Below, piece after piece: positions 26,027 through 36,152 of a stretch of 64,000 nt of DNA (positions are counted from its first letter, which is position 1; each line of letters opens with the position of its first letter). The notes under the pieces are model-generated. The model saw nothing but the letters and a program-made list of their open reading frames with translations, had not been told where the DNA came from and ran no database searches. Position numbers and translations under genes: made by a program. This DNA comes from Thiodiazotropha sp040507225 (lineage in GTDB: Bacteria > Pseudomonadota > Gammaproteobacteria > Chromatiales > Chromatiaceae): contig JBEVVG010000001.1 in NCBI GenBank assembly GCA_040507225.1, positions 992,001 to 1,056,000 of the forward strand, given 5' to 3'.

Positions 26027-27138
26027 CGCTCCAGCACCTCGCTGAGGGCGGTCAGAAATCGGCTGTTTTCCGCTTCCAGACCAATGGACACGCGCAAATG
26101 ATTCGGCAGACCATACCCTGCAATCGGCCGGGTGATGACGCCCTGTTGCAGCAGCGCCCGATCCACTTCAGCGGCATTATGCTGCAGGTCCAGGGTCAGA
26201 AAATTACCCACCGAGGGAATCCAATCGATTTCCAGGGCCTTCAGGCCTTCCTGCAACTGAGCCATTCCGGCACGGTTAACCGCCACGGAACGTTGCAGGA
26301 AATCCCTGTCATCCAGTGCCGCAAGCGCTGCTTCCTGGGCCATCAGATTGACATTGAACGGTTGCCGCACCCGATTCAACAGATCGGCGACCAACGGATG
26401 CGAAAGTGCATAACCGACTCGCAATCCCGCTAACCCGTAGGCCTTGGAAAATGTCCGCGTCACCACCAGGTTGGGAAACTCTCCCAGCCACTCGGTGGCA
26501 TCGGGATAGTCGGGCTCCTCGACATACTCGAAATAGGCCTCGTCGATCACCACGATGACATCCGCCGGCACCCGGGTGAGAAACTCATGCAGGGGCTTCC
26601 GCGCCAGCCAGGTACCGGTGGGATTGTTCGGGTTGGCGATCCAGATCACCCGGGTTTGCGGGGTGATCAGGGCCTGCAGGGCTTCCAGATCATGTGAGTA
26701 ATCGCGTGCAGGGGCGCTGACCAGCCGGGCTCCGACTGCCTGGCTGCTGAGGGGATAGACCGCGAAGGCGTATTCCGAAAACAGGGATTCAGCGGCGGGA
26801 CCAAGAAACACCCGGGCCAGCATATCCAGCACATCGTTGGAGCCGTTCCCCAGGGTGATCGCATCCTCACCCGTGCCATGCATTTGCGCCAGGCGGTGGC
26901 GTAACCGGTACCCCCCACCATCCGGATAGCGCGCCACGCCGGCCACACCTTGCCTGAGTACCTCGGCAACCCTGGGGCTGACCCCGAGGGGATTTTCATT
27001 GGAGGCGAGTTTGATGGAGTGACGGATACCCAGTTCCCGCTCCAGTTCTTCGACGGGTTTGCCCGGCACATAGGGCTGCAAGGCCTTGATACTGGGCATC
27101 GCATGTTGCAGAAATGGAAACCCGGAATCACTCATCAA
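26023..27138 (-). CDS. hisC: Histidinol-phosphate/aromatic aminotransferase HisC
   Basis: A 371-residue fold-type I PLP enzyme. It shows the substrate-binding KLASNENPLG at about 42-51, NPNNPTGT (near 168), DEAYFEY (near 197) and the PLP-lysine segment RTFSKAYGLAGLRVGY (near 222). It is the HisC2 form placed in the aromatic cluster, between pheA and tyrA with 4-base overlaps on both sides, so it likely transaminates phenylpyruvate and 4-hydroxyphenylpyruvate as well as, or rather than, imidazoleacetol phosphate. Confidence 0.95.
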   Translation of the reverse strand: MMSDSGFPFLQHAMPSIKALQPYVPGKPVEELERELGIRHSIKLASNENPLGVSPRVAEVLRQGVAGVARYPDGGGYRLRHRLAQMHGTGEDAITLGNGSNDVLDMLARVFLGPAAESLFSEYAFAVYPLSSQAVGARLVSAPARDYSHDLEALQALITPQTRVIWIANPNNPTGTWLARKPLHEFLTRVPADVIVVIDEAYFEYVEEPDYPDATEWLGEFPNLVVTRTFSKAYGLAGLRVGYALSHPLVADLLNRVRQPFNVNLMAQEAALAALDDRDFLQRSVAVNRAGMAQLQEGLKALEIDWIPSVGNFLTLDLQHNAAEVDRALLQQGVITRPIAGYGLPNHLRVSIGLEAENSRFLTALSEVLER

Positions 27139-28220
27139 AGCACCGCTTTGGGGTAGGAACCAAGCACCTTGAACTGGGTCGCCGCCCGTTCGATCTTCTG
27201 CAGTGCCTGAGACAGTTCAGAATCTTCCCGATGCCCCTCCACATCGACGAAAAACACATAGTCCCAGCGACCCCGTCGTGACGGCCGGGATTCGATACGG
27301 GTCATGCTGATGCCATGCTCGGCAAAGGGTGTCAGCATGGCGTGCAGGCCGCCAGACTGATTGTGGGTGGAAAACAGCAGGCTGGTCTTGTCCGACCCGC
27401 TGGGCGGGACATCCTGTTGACCGATCACCAGAAAACGGGTCGTATTCCCTGGCTCATCCTCGATATTGGAGGCCAGACGATGCAACTGATAGATCTCTCC
27501 GGCCGCCTCTCCGGCGATGGCTGCGACCCCTGCTTCATCGGCCGCCAGACGGGCCGCCTCCGCATTACTGCCGACCGGTACCCGTTCGGCATGCGGCAAC
27601 TGGCGATCCAGCCAACCCCGGCACTGGGCCAGAGACTGGGCATGGGAATAGACCTTGCCGATCTGATCGAGCCGCTCCATGCGCCCCAGCAACTGGTGGT
27701 TGATGCGCAACGAGACCTCTCCGCAGATCTTCAGCGGAGCGTTGAGGAAGCTGTCCAGGGTGTGACTGATGACCCCTTCCGTGGAATTTTCCACCGGCAC
27801 CACCCCAAACTGACAGGCCCCGGCCTCGACATCGCGAAAGATGTCACCAATGGAACTCATCGACTGGGTGACGACCGAATGACCAAAATGCTTCAGCGCC
27901 GCCGCCTGGGTGAAGGTCCCGTCCGGGCCGAGGAAAGCGACTTTCAGCGGTTGTTCCAGAGCCAGGCAGGCGGACATGATTTCGCGAAACAGACGCGCGA
28001 TCTCCTCCCCGTCCAACGGCCCCTGGTTGCGTTCCTTGACCCGCCGCAGCACTTCAGCCTCCCGCTCCGGACGATAGAACTCCGCTTCGGGATTCGCCTT
28101 GAGTTTGATCCGCGCCACTTCCTGGGCCGCCTCGGCCCGCTGGTTGAGCAGGGTTTGCAGTTCAGCATCGATCCGGTCGATGCTTTCGCGAATGCTTTTC
28201 AGCTTGTCGTCGTCATTCAT
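27135..28220 (-). CDS. pheA: Bifunctional chorismate mutase/prephenate dehydratase (P-protein)
   Basis: A 361-residue enzyme for phenylalanine synthesis. An AroQ chorismate mutase domain (about 5-92, with RESIDRIDAELQTLLNQRA) is followed by a prephenate dehydratase domain (about 95-270; GPDGTFTQAAALKHFG, PVENSTEGVI, the NTTRFLVIG motif) and an ACT regulatory domain (about 283-358; ESRPSRRGRWDYVFFVD) for phenylalanine feedback. A longer open frame reaches 28403, but the first 61 codons are non-conserved; the ATG at 28220 gives the family N-terminus. Overlaps hisC by 4 bases. Confidence 0.97.
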   Translation of the reverse strand: MNDDDKLKSIRESIDRIDAELQTLLNQRAEAAQEVARIKLKANPEAEFYRPEREAEVLRRVKERNQGPLDGEEIARLFREIMSACLALEQPLKVAFLGPDGTFTQAAALKHFGHSVVTQSMSSIGDIFRDVEAGACQFGVVPVENSTEGVISHTLDSFLNAPLKICGEVSLRINHQLLGRMERLDQIGKVYSHAQSLAQCRGWLDRQLPHAERVPVGSNAEAARLAADEAGVAAIAGEAAGEIYQLHRLASNIEDEPGNTTRFLVIGQQDVPPSGSDKTSLLFSTHNQSGGLHAMLTPFAEHGISMTRIESRPSRRGRWDYVFFVDVEGHREDSELSQALQKIERAATQFKVLGSYPKAVL

Positions 28221-28290
28221 GATCGGATTCAGGGCCGTTGTTAACAGCGTAGATTGACACCACATGCCCGTGCACGACAGGCGGCTTGGC

Positions 28291-29466
28291 TCAGGTACTT
28301 TCCGGTAGGGTCCGCACCGACAGAACCCCGTCAATGGATCCCAGGGTATCCAGCAGCGACTGGCTCGGCTGTTGATCCACATCCAGAAGGGTGACCGCGA
28401 CATTGTCCCGTGACTTGTTGAGCATATCGAGGATATTCAGGCCTTCGGCGGCCAGGTCGGTGGATATCTGCCCCACCATGTTGGGCACATTGTTATTCAC
28501 CACGGCGATCCGGTGACCACCGTTTCTTGGCAGATTGATGCTGGGGAAATTCACCGAATGACTGATGTTGCCGTTTTCCAGGTAGTCCCGCACCTCTTCA
28601 GCGACCATGATGGCGCAGTTGTCTTCCGCCTCCTTGGTCGAAGCGCCCAGATGCGGCAGGGTGATCACCCGGGGGTGATCCTTGAGCAGGTTGCTCGGAA
28701 AATCGCAGACGTAGGCATACAACTGGCCACTGTCCAGGGCCGCTACCGCTGCGTCGTCGTCGATGATGCCGTTTCGCGCGAAATTGAGCAAAACGGAACC
28801 GCGCTTCATCAGTTTCAAGCGGTCTGCGTTGATCATGTTGCTGGTGGCATCGGTCAAGGGTACGTGAAAGGTTACGAAATCGGATTTCGACAAAAGATCA
28901 TCGACACTGAGCGCCTGCTGCACCTCGGATGCCAGTTTCCAGGCACTCTGCACCGTAATGGTCGGATCGTAGCCGATGACCTTCATGCCCAGCGCCCGGC
29001 AGGCGTTCGCCACCTTGACCCCAATGGCGCCAAGACCGATCACGCCCATGGTGCGCCCCGGGAGTTCGAAACCTACGAAATCCTTTTTTCCCGACTCGAC
29101 CTGCTTTGAGATCTCGCCATCCTGCCCCTCGAGAGCGGTCGCGAAACGCCAGGCCTGCCCCAGGTTGCGCGCCGCCATCAAAGCACCCGCCAGAACCAGT
29201 TCCTTCACTGCGTTGGCGTTCGCCCCGGGGGCATTGAACACCGGTATGCCCTGAGCGGTCATCTGCTGCACCGGGATGTTGTTGACACCTGCACCGGCCC
29301 GTCCGATCGCCCGGACTGACTTGGGGACTTGCATGTCGTGCATCTTGTATGAGCGCAGCAGGATCGCATCCGGCTGACTGAGTTCGGACGCGACTTCGTA
29401 TCGTTCGCGCGGCAGCCGATCCAGGCCTGCCACGGAAATGTTGTTGAGGGTCAATATCTTGTACAT
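28291..29466 (-). CDS. serA: D-3-phosphoglycerate dehydrogenase
   Basis: A 391-residue NAD-dependent dehydrogenase that starts serine synthesis from 3-phosphoglycerate. It has the cofactor motif MGVIGLGAIGVKVA (near 139-152), the catalytic PHLGASTKEAEDN (near 265) and a C-terminal ACT domain (about 318-390) beginning RIAVVNNNVPNMVGQI, typical of the short SerA form. Residues are consistent with an active D-2-hydroxyacid dehydrogenase. It is between serC (107 bases upstream) and pheA (70 bases downstream); in Pseudomonas this position in the cluster has no serA, so this is a local variation. Confidence 0.95.
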   Translation of the reverse strand: MYKILTLNNISVAGLDRLPRERYEVASELSQPDAILLRSYKMHDMQVPKSVRAIGRAGAGVNNIPVQQMTAQGIPVFNAPGANANAVKELVLAGALMAARNLGQAWRFATALEGQDGEISKQVESGKKDFVGFELPGRTMGVIGLGAIGVKVANACRALGMKVIGYDPTITVQSAWKLASEVQQALSVDDLLSKSDFVTFHVPLTDATSNMINADRLKLMKRGSVLLNFARNGIIDDDAAVAALDSGQLYAYVCDFPSNLLKDHPRVITLPHLGASTKEAEDNCAIMVAEEVRDYLENGNISHSVNFPSINLPRNGGHRIAVVNNNVPNMVGQISTDLAAEGLNILDMLNKSRDNVAVTLLDVDQQPSQSLLDTLGSIDGVLSVRTLPEST

Positions 29467-29573
29467 CTTGCTTCTCTGCTGGTTTGGATCGCCGGGCGCA
29501 GCACAACCATTGACGTCCGCCGGGTTTATTAATGACCGACCTGCCCCGGATGCGGCAGGCCGGTGCTGAGTGT

Positions 29574-30656
29574 TTAGCCGTTCACACGCTCGAATTCGGT
29601 CATGAAGTCGACCAGGGCCTGTACGCCGGCTTCCGGCATCGCGTTGTAGATGCTGGCGCGCATGCCACCCACGGAACGATGGCCCTTAAGGGTCTTCAGT
29701 CCGGCTGCACTGGCACCTTCGAGAAATTTCGCGTCCAGCGCCGCGTCGGCCAGGGTGAACGGCACGTTCATCCAGGAGCGACTCTCGGGATCCACCGGAT
29801 TGTTATAGAAAGCCGATTCATCGATGGCTCGATAGAGGGATTCCGCCTTGCGACGATTGATCTCCGCCATGCCCTGCAGACCACCCTTGCCCTTCAGCCA
29901 CTTGAACACCAGCCCGGCCAGGTACCAGCCATAGGTGGGCGGGGTGTTGTACATGGAGCCGTTTTCACTGTGGGTACTGTACTGAAACATCGCCGGGGTG
30001 CCGTCAAGCGCCTCGCCGATCAGGTCCTCGCGGATGACCACCAGGGTCAAGCCGGCGGGTCCGATGTTTTTCTGCGCACCGGCGTAGATGATGCCGTAAC
30101 GACTCACATCCACCGGACGGGACAGAATGGTGGATGAGAAATCGGCTACCAGGGGTACCTCCCCAGTGTCCGGCAGATACGGAAACTCCACGCCCTGGAT
30201 GGTCTCGTTGGGGGTGTAATGCACGTAGGCGGCGTCACCGCTGAGTTGCAGTTCGGACTGCGCGGGGGTTGCGGTGAACTTTGATGCCTCGGTCGTGGCC
30301 GCGATATTCACGTCCGCGAAGCGCTTGGCTTCGGCAATCGCCTTCTTCGACCAGGAGCCGGTATTTATGTAATCGACCTTACGTTTGGCCCGGGTCAGGT
30401 TCATCGGCACCATACTGAACTGGCTGGAAGCCCCGCCCTGCAGGAACAGCACTTTGTAATCGGCGGGAATTGCCATCAGTTCACGCAGATCAGCCTCCGC
30501 CTGTTCGGCGATCGACATGAACTCCTTGCCCCGGTGACTCATCTCCATCACCGACATGCCGGAACCCTGCCAGTCCAGCATCTCCTCTTTGGCCTGCTGC
30601 AGAACCTCTTCCGGCAACATTGCCGGCCCGGCGCTAAAGTTAAAGACTCGTGACAT
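29574..30656 (-). CDS. serC: Phosphoserine aminotransferase
   Basis: A 360-residue PLP enzyme that converts 3-phosphohydroxypyruvate to phosphoserine (and acts in pyridoxal phosphate synthesis). N-terminus MSRVFNFSAGPAMLPEEVL is diagnostic and selects the ATG at 30656 over the longer frame from 30746. The PLP-lysine lies in GAQKNIGPAGL near residue 197; HxxR substrate loop HRSVGGMRAS is near the C-terminus. Together with the adjacent serA it encodes two consecutive steps of serine synthesis. Confidence 0.97.
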   Translation of the reverse strand: MSRVFNFSAGPAMLPEEVLQQAKEEMLDWQGSGMSVMEMSHRGKEFMSIAEQAEADLRELMAIPADYKVLFLQGGASSQFSMVPMNLTRAKRKVDYINTGSWSKKAIAEAKRFADVNIAATTEASKFTATPAQSELQLSGDAAYVHYTPNETIQGVEFPYLPDTGEVPLVADFSSTILSRPVDVSRYGIIYAGAQKNIGPAGLTLVVIREDLIGEALDGTPAMFQYSTHSENGSMYNTPPTYGWYLAGLVFKWLKGKGGLQGMAEINRRKAESLYRAIDESAFYNNPVDPESRSWMNVPFTLADAALDAKFLEGASAAGLKTLKGHRSVGGMRASIYNAMPEAGVQALVDFMTEFERVNG

Positions 30657-30742
30657 CTTGGTCCTCATTCTGTGTGTTTCAGATTTTGCCTGAGCGGCAA
30701 GATTCGGAATTGGCCGGGCGGTCCGATGGACAACCCGGCACC

Positions 30743-33322
30743 TCAACCCTGTTCGTCAGAAGGTCCGACGTCGGCGTCGTCATCAACCTCGTCAGCCTCG
30801 AGACTCTCGACCCGCTCGATACCGATCAACCGCTCCTGCTTGTGCAGCCGGATCATGATCACACCCTGGGTGTTGCGTCCCATCTGTGAGATCTCAGCCA
30901 CCCGGTTGCGCACCAGGGTGCCGCCATCGGAGATCATCATCACCTCTTCGTCCTCGCTGACCTGCACCGCGCCAACCACCGATCCGTTGCGTTCCGACGC
31001 CTGGATCGAGATTACACCCTGTCCGCCGCGGCCATGCACCGGGTACTGGTCAATCGGGGTGCGCTTGCCGAAACCGTTCTCCGTAACCGTCAGCACGTCA
31101 CCCTCGGAAGCGACAATCAGCGACACCACCTGCTGACCCGGTTCCAGGCGAATGCCCCGCACGCCGCAGGCGGTGCGGCCCATGGGACGCACGTTGGCTT
31201 CCGCAAAGCGTACCGCCTTGCCGCTGCTGCTGAACAACAGGATGTCCTGCTGACCGTCGGTGATATCCACTCCGACCAGTTTGTCCCCATCGCGCAGATC
31301 GACGGCGATGATGCCATTCGCACGGGGATGCGAGAAGGACGTCAAAGGGGTCTTTTTCACCGTACCCGAGCCGGTCGCCATGAACACGTAGCGGTCCTCA
31401 TGATACTCCCGCACCGGCAGGATGGCGTTGATCTGTTCATCCTTGTCCAGCGGCAACAGGTTGACGATCGGCTTGCCCCGGGCATTGCGTCCCGCCTGGG
31501 GCAGTTCGTAGACCTTCAGCCAGTAGACCTTACCCTGGTTGGAGAAGCAGAGAATGGTGTCATGGGTGCTGGCGACGAACAGCTTATCGACGAAATCCTC
31601 GTCCTTGGTTGAAGTGGCCACCTTTCCTTTGCCGCCGCGTCGCTGGGCCTGGTAGGTACTGACCGGCTGGGCCTTGGCATAACCGGCATGGGACAACGTG
31701 ACCACCACGTCCTCCTCGGTGATCAGATCCTCCAGGGTGAGGTCGAGACGCGTCTGGATGATCTCGGTGCGGCGCTCGTCGCCGTACTGTTCACGGATCT
31801 CTACCAGTTCATCACGAATCACCTGCATGAGTCGGTCCGGACTGCCCAGAATATCAAGAAGATCGGCAATTTTATCCAATAACTCCTCGTATTCCTTGAT
31901 TATTTTATCCTGCTCCAGACCGGTCAGACGGTGCAGGCGCAGATCCAGGATGGCCTGGGCCTGGACCTCAGTCAGACGGTAACCCGCGTCAGTCAAGCCG
32001 AATTCGTCGGTCAACTCCTCGGGACGGGTACTGGAAGCGCCGGCACGCTCGAGCATCTTCTCCACAGCTCCTGATTGCCAGACCCGATCAAGCAGCCCCT
32101 TTTTCGCTTCTGCCGGGCTGGCGGCCTGCTTGATCAACTCGATCACCTCGTCGATATTGGCCAGAGCGACCGCGAGACCTTCGAGCACATGGGCCCGGTC
32201 CCGCGCCTTGCGCAGTTCATACAGGGTACGGCGGGTCACCACTTCGCGACGGTGGCGAATGAAGAACTCCAGTAGCTGCTTCAGATTCAGCAGACGCGGA
32301 CGGCCATCCACCAGGGCTACCATGTTGATGCCGAAGACGCTCTGCATGGCGGTCTGCTGAAACAGGTTGTTGAGCACTACCTCCGCCACCTCCCCGCGGC
32401 GCAGCTCGATGACGATACGCATGCCGTCCTTGTCGGACTCGTCGCGCAGCTCGGTGATGCCCTCGATACGTTTTTCCTTCACCAGTTCCGCGATCTTCTC
32501 GATCAGGCGTGCCTTGTTGATCTGGTAGGGCAGCTCGTTGACGATGATCGCCTGTTTGCCGTTGCCGGGGTCGGTCTCCACCTCGGTGCGGGCGCGCATG
32601 TAGATGCGGCCACGGCCGGTCTGGTAGGCCTCATGAATGCCACTGGCACCGTTGATCAGGCCGGCGGTCGGGAAATCGGGCCCGGGCAGATACCCCATCA
32701 GGCCGTCGATGCCGATGGCTGGATTGTCGATCAACGCCACACAGGCATTGATCACCTCGGTCAGATTGTGCGGCGGCACATTGGTCGCCATGCCCACGGC
32801 GATACCGGCTGACCCGTTAATCAGCAGATTGGGGATGCGCGCAGGAAGTACCGAAGGCTCTTTTTCCGTGTCGTCGTAGTTGGGAACGAAGTCGACCGTC
32901 TCCTTGTCCAGATCGTCCAGCATGGTCTGGGCGATCTTCGCCATGCGCACCTCGGTATACCGCATCGCGGCGGGGGAATCCCCGTCCACCGAACCGAAGT
33001 TGCCCTGACCGTCGACCAGCATGTAGCGCATGGAAAAGGGCTGCGCCATACGTACGATGGTGTCGTAAACGGCGGTGTCACCATGAGGATGGTACTTACC
33101 GATCACATCGCCGACGATACGCGCGGATTTTTTGTAGGGTTTGTTCCAGTCATTGCCCAGTTCGCTCATGGCGTACAGCACCCTGCGATGCACCGGTTTC
33201 AGACCATCGCGCACGTCCGGGAGGGCCCGCCCGACGATCACGCTCATGGCGTAGGCGAGGTAAGACTGCTGCATCTCGTCTTCGAGATTGACGGGGAGGA
33301 TTTCTTTCGCGAATTCAGACAT
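30743..33322 (-). CDS. gyrA: DNA gyrase subunit A
   Basis: An 859-residue topoisomerase II subunit. The DNA-cleavage Tyr122 lies in RYTEVRM, and the quinolone-determining region HPHGDTAVYD has Thr83 and Asp87 (E. coli numbering coincides), the same wild-type Thr83 as in P. aeruginosa. The C-terminal beta-pinwheel (from about residue 530) has the GyrA box QRRGGKG at about 565, needed for wrapping and negative supercoiling. An acidic tail closes the protein. An intrinsic terminator of mtnA lies upstream, so gyrA should have its own promoter at the head of the serC-pheA block. Confidence 0.98.
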   Translation of the reverse strand: MSEFAKEILPVNLEDEMQQSYLAYAMSVIVGRALPDVRDGLKPVHRRVLYAMSELGNDWNKPYKKSARIVGDVIGKYHPHGDTAVYDTIVRMAQPFSMRYMLVDGQGNFGSVDGDSPAAMRYTEVRMAKIAQTMLDDLDKETVDFVPNYDDTEKEPSVLPARIPNLLINGSAGIAVGMATNVPPHNLTEVINACVALIDNPAIGIDGLMGYLPGPDFPTAGLINGASGIHEAYQTGRGRIYMRARTEVETDPGNGKQAIIVNELPYQINKARLIEKIAELVKEKRIEGITELRDESDKDGMRIVIELRRGEVAEVVLNNLFQQTAMQSVFGINMVALVDGRPRLLNLKQLLEFFIRHRREVVTRRTLYELRKARDRAHVLEGLAVALANIDEVIELIKQAASPAEAKKGLLDRVWQSGAVEKMLERAGASSTRPEELTDEFGLTDAGYRLTEVQAQAILDLRLHRLTGLEQDKIIKEYEELLDKIADLLDILGSPDRLMQVIRDELVEIREQYGDERRTEIIQTRLDLTLEDLITEEDVVVTLSHAGYAKAQPVSTYQAQRRGGKGKVATSTKDEDFVDKLFVASTHDTILCFSNQGKVYWLKVYELPQAGRNARGKPIVNLLPLDKDEQINAILPVREYHEDRYVFMATGSGTVKKTPLTSFSHPRANGIIAVDLRDGDKLVGVDITDGQQDILLFSSSGKAVRFAEANVRPMGRTACGVRGIRLEPGQQVVSLIVASEGDVLTVTENGFGKRTPIDQYPVHGRGGQGVISIQASERNGSVVGAVQVSEDEEVMMISDGGTLVRNRVAEISQMGRNTQGVIMIRLHKQERLIGIERVESLEADEVDDDADVGPSDEQG

Positions 33323-33449
33323 GGTGAGTGGTTATCTTCCTAATATCGCCCGGGAGCGGTGTGTCGCCACCCGCCCGATTATTCTCCCGGGCTCAGCGGG
33401 GCGTCACAAAAATGACAAGTTTACCATAACCCCCGATACTATGTTGTAT

Positions 33450-33479
33450 AAAAAACGCCTGATATCCGATTTAAGGCGC
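33450..33479 (-). terminator. Intrinsic terminator after mtnA
   Basis: On the minus strand GCGCCT and AGGCGT form a 6-bp stem around a 13-base loop, followed directly by TTTTTT. It lies 8-37 bases after the mtnA stop and before gyrA. Confidence 0.75.
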
Positions 33480-33486
33480 TCTCAGA

Positions 33487-34551
33487 TCAACTCTCCATCA
33501 GTTTCTGCATCTTTTTCGCGTTTGGCGAACTGACAACCCCCCGCTCAGTAACGATCGCGTCCACCAACTCGGCAGGGGTCACATCGAACACCGGATTCCA
33601 CACCGATGCTCCCGGCGCCGCCACCGAAGTGCCTCCGCAGGCCAGCAGTTCCCCGGAATCCCGCTCCTCGATGGGTATCCGGGACCCTGAGGCCAGACTC
33701 ATATCGATGGTGGAGGTGGGCGCCACCACCATTACCCGGACACCGTGATGGCGGGCGGCGACCGCGAGCTGGTAGGTACCTATTTTGTTCGCCACATCCC
33801 CATTGGCCGCGATCCGGTCAGATCCGACGATCACCCAGTCCACCCCCCCCTGGGCCATGCGGCTCGCCGCCGCCCCATCCGCCAGCAGGGTGACCGGAAT
33901 ACCATCCTGGAGTAACTCCCAGGCTGTCAGCCGCGCACCCTGAAGCCAGGGCCGGGTCTCATCCGCATAGACGGTGGTCAGCTTGCCTGCGGCGTGGGCG
34001 GCGCGAATCACGCCCAGCGCAGTACCGTAGCCGCCGGTGGCCAGAGCCCCGGCATTGCAATGGGTGATCACCCCAGAGTCCGTTCCGATCAACTCGGCAC
34101 CCAGGGCACCCATGGCCCGGTTTGCGGCGACATCCTGTGCGTGGATGGCGCGTGCTTCCTGCAACAGACTGTCGACGGGATCCTCAACCGTGCCCAGACG
34201 GGCGATCCGCTGCTGCATACGCTCGAGCGCCCAGAACAGGTTGACCGCCGTAGGGCGGGATCGGCGCAGCTGTTCCAGGTCCCTGGAGAGACCATTACGC
34301 CATTCCGCCCCTTCCCTCCGGCAGGCGTGTCGAACCGCCAACACCACGCCGTAGGCTGCGGTGATCCCGATCGCAGGGGCCCCGCGCACCACCATGTCGG
34401 TGATCGCCCCGGCGGTCTCGGCCGCCGTGTCGAGGCGTACAAAAGTCACCTCCTGGGGTAATTTGCGCTGATCCAGCAGGTACAGGCGATCCTCACGCCA
34501 TAGGATGGCGTCGTCCGGGGTAACTCGTTCAACCGATTCGGGCATGTTCAT
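33487..34551 (-). CDS. mtnA: S-methyl-5-thioribose-1-phosphate isomerase
   Basis: A 354-residue enzyme of the methionine salvage pathway that isomerises methylthioribose 1-phosphate to methylthioribulose 1-phosphate. The catalytic Cys is in ITHCNAGALATGGYG (about 164-178) and the catalytic Asp in VGSDRIAANGDVANKIGTY (about 245-263). The open frame extends to 34638, but the tandem ATGs at 34551/34545 fit the family start better. It is divergent from mtaD, which supplies another methylthioadenosine-processing step, and precedes gyrA as in Pseudomonas. Confidence 0.94.
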   Translation of the reverse strand: MNMPESVERVTPDDAILWREDRLYLLDQRKLPQEVTFVRLDTAAETAGAITDMVVRGAPAIGITAAYGVVLAVRHACRREGAEWRNGLSRDLEQLRRSRPTAVNLFWALERMQQRIARLGTVEDPVDSLLQEARAIHAQDVAANRAMGALGAELIGTDSGVITHCNAGALATGGYGTALGVIRAAHAAGKLTTVYADETRPWLQGARLTAWELLQDGIPVTLLADGAAASRMAQGGVDWVIVGSDRIAANGDVANKIGTYQLAVAARHHGVRVMVVAPTSTIDMSLASGSRIPIEERDSGELLACGGTSVAAPGASVWNPVFDVTPAELVDAIVTERGVVSSPNAKKMQKLMES

Positions 34552-34693
34552 GGGTATCCACTGCGTTGTTCCTGTGAGCCCCCCATGATACCGGCATTGC
34601 ATCGGTTCAGGCGAACATGCCATGCTCTGAAGAAACACGGCGGGAAGTCAGCGCAGGCTCCCGTGCAAGACCCTCAGCTCAAGGCGAGTCCAG

Positions 34694-36025
34694 ATGCCGC
34701 AAACCATTGACCTGTTGATTCATGCCGAATGGATCATTCCCGTGATACCAGAAAACCAGATACTGGAGCGGCACGCCCTGGCCGTGCATGGTGGAAAAAT
34801 CCTCGTCATACTGCCCGGCGAGGTCGCTGACCAGCGTTACAAGGCCGAGCAACGCATGGAACTCCCGGAACATGCCCTGATACCCGGACTGATCAATGCG
34901 CATACCCATACCGCCATGTCACTGCTGCGCGGTCTGGCGGACGATCTGCCCCTGATGAGCTGGCTGAACGAGCACATCTGGCCGGCGGAGGCGAAATGGA
35001 TCAGCGAGGAGTTCATCCATGACGGCAGCCAACTGGCAATCGCCGAGATGCTCCTCAGCGGCACCACCTGTTTCAACGATATGTACTTCTACCCTGACAT
35101 CACCGGGCGGGTGGCGGATCACGCCGGAATCCGCGCGGTGCTCGGCCTGATCGCGATCGATTTCCCTTCCGCCTGGGCCTCGGACGGGGATGAGTATCTG
35201 CGCAAAGGACTGGAAGTGCATGACCAGTTCCGTACCCACCCCAGGATCCATACCGCCTTCGCGCCCCATGCGCCCTATTCGGTGGGGGACCCGATGCTCA
35301 AGCGTGTCCGGGTACTCGCGGATGAACTGGAAATTCCCGTCCACATGCATGTCCACGAGACCCAGGATGAAATCGTTCAAGGCATCCAGCAGCACGGCAA
35401 CCGGCCGATGCAGCGGTTGCAGGAACTGGGACTGCTCTCTCCAAGCCTCGCCGCGGTGCATATGACCCAGTTGGAAGAAGAGGAACTTGAGGCCTTCGCC
35501 GCCAGTGGGGCGCATGTGGTGCATTGTCCGGAATCCAACCTGAAACTCGCCAGCGGCTTCTGCCCGGTGGTGCCGCTGCTCGAAGCCGGGGTGAATCTGG
35601 CGCTCGGCACGGATGGCGCAGCCAGCAACAACGATCTGGACATGTTTGGCGAAATGCGCACCGCGGCTCTGCTGGCCAAAGGAGTCTCCGGCAACGCCCG
35701 CGCCCTGCCTGCTGCACAGGCGCTCAGTATGGCCACCCTGAACGGTGCCCGGGCCCTGGGCCTGCAGGAGATCACCGGTTCCCTCGAAGCAGGCAAATCC
35801 GCCGATCTGCTTGCGATCGACCTGGGACGCATCCCCACTCAGCCGCTGTACAACCCGATTTCACAGATCGTCTACGCAGCCGGGCGCGAACAGGTGCGTC
35901 ACGTCTGGGTGGCCGGCCAGCATCTGGTCAGCCAGGGACGCCTGACAACCCTGGACGAGGCTGGCTTGCTGAATGCCGCGGAACACTGGGGCAGACGCAT
36001 CGGTTCGTCCCGGGTAAACGGCTAA
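34694..36025 (+). CDS. mtaD: 5-methylthioadenosine/S-adenosylhomocysteine deaminase (amidohydrolase)
   Basis: A 443-residue metal-dependent amidohydrolase of the TRZ/ATZ class. The metal-binding HTHT is in LINAHTHTAMSLLRG (about 71-85), further ligands are in HMHVHE (about 218-223) and VVHCPESN, and the catalytic Asp in LALGTDGAASNNDLDMFGE (about 299-317). It deaminates methylthioadenosine and S-adenosylhomocysteine to inosine derivatives. Being divergent from mtnA fits a shared role in recycling the methylthio group of S-adenosylmethionine. ubiG follows. Confidence 0.93.
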   Translation: MPQTIDLLIHAEWIIPVIPENQILERHALAVHGGKILVILPGEVADQRYKAEQRMELPEHALIPGLINAHTHTAMSLLRGLADDLPLMSWLNEHIWPAEAKWISEEFIHDGSQLAIAEMLLSGTTCFNDMYFYPDITGRVADHAGIRAVLGLIAIDFPSAWASDGDEYLRKGLEVHDQFRTHPRIHTAFAPHAPYSVGDPMLKRVRVLADELEIPVHMHVHETQDEIVQGIQQHGNRPMQRLQELGLLSPSLAAVHMTQLEEEELEAFAASGAHVVHCPESNLKLASGFCPVVPLLEAGVNLALGTDGAASNNDLDMFGEMRTAALLAKGVSGNARALPAAQALSMATLNGARALGLQEITGSLEAGKSADLLAIDLGRIPTQPLYNPISQIVYAAGREQVRHVWVAGQHLVSQGRLTTLDEAGLLNAAEHWGRRIGSSRVNG

Positions 36026-36152
36026 CCGGCGGGTCAGCATCCGGTTCTGCGCAGACCACTCGAAAATCCCCACCGGCGTGTGTAACCTATTGGCGGGAGT
36101 ATCCAGGGGAAACGCACAACATGAAACGTCTTTCCCGATGAGACAGGAAGAT

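Noticed and set aside
30650..31136. Plus-strand open frames opposite gyrA, for example with Ser-rich translations.
   Set aside because: Antisense shadows of a well-conserved gene with no independent support.
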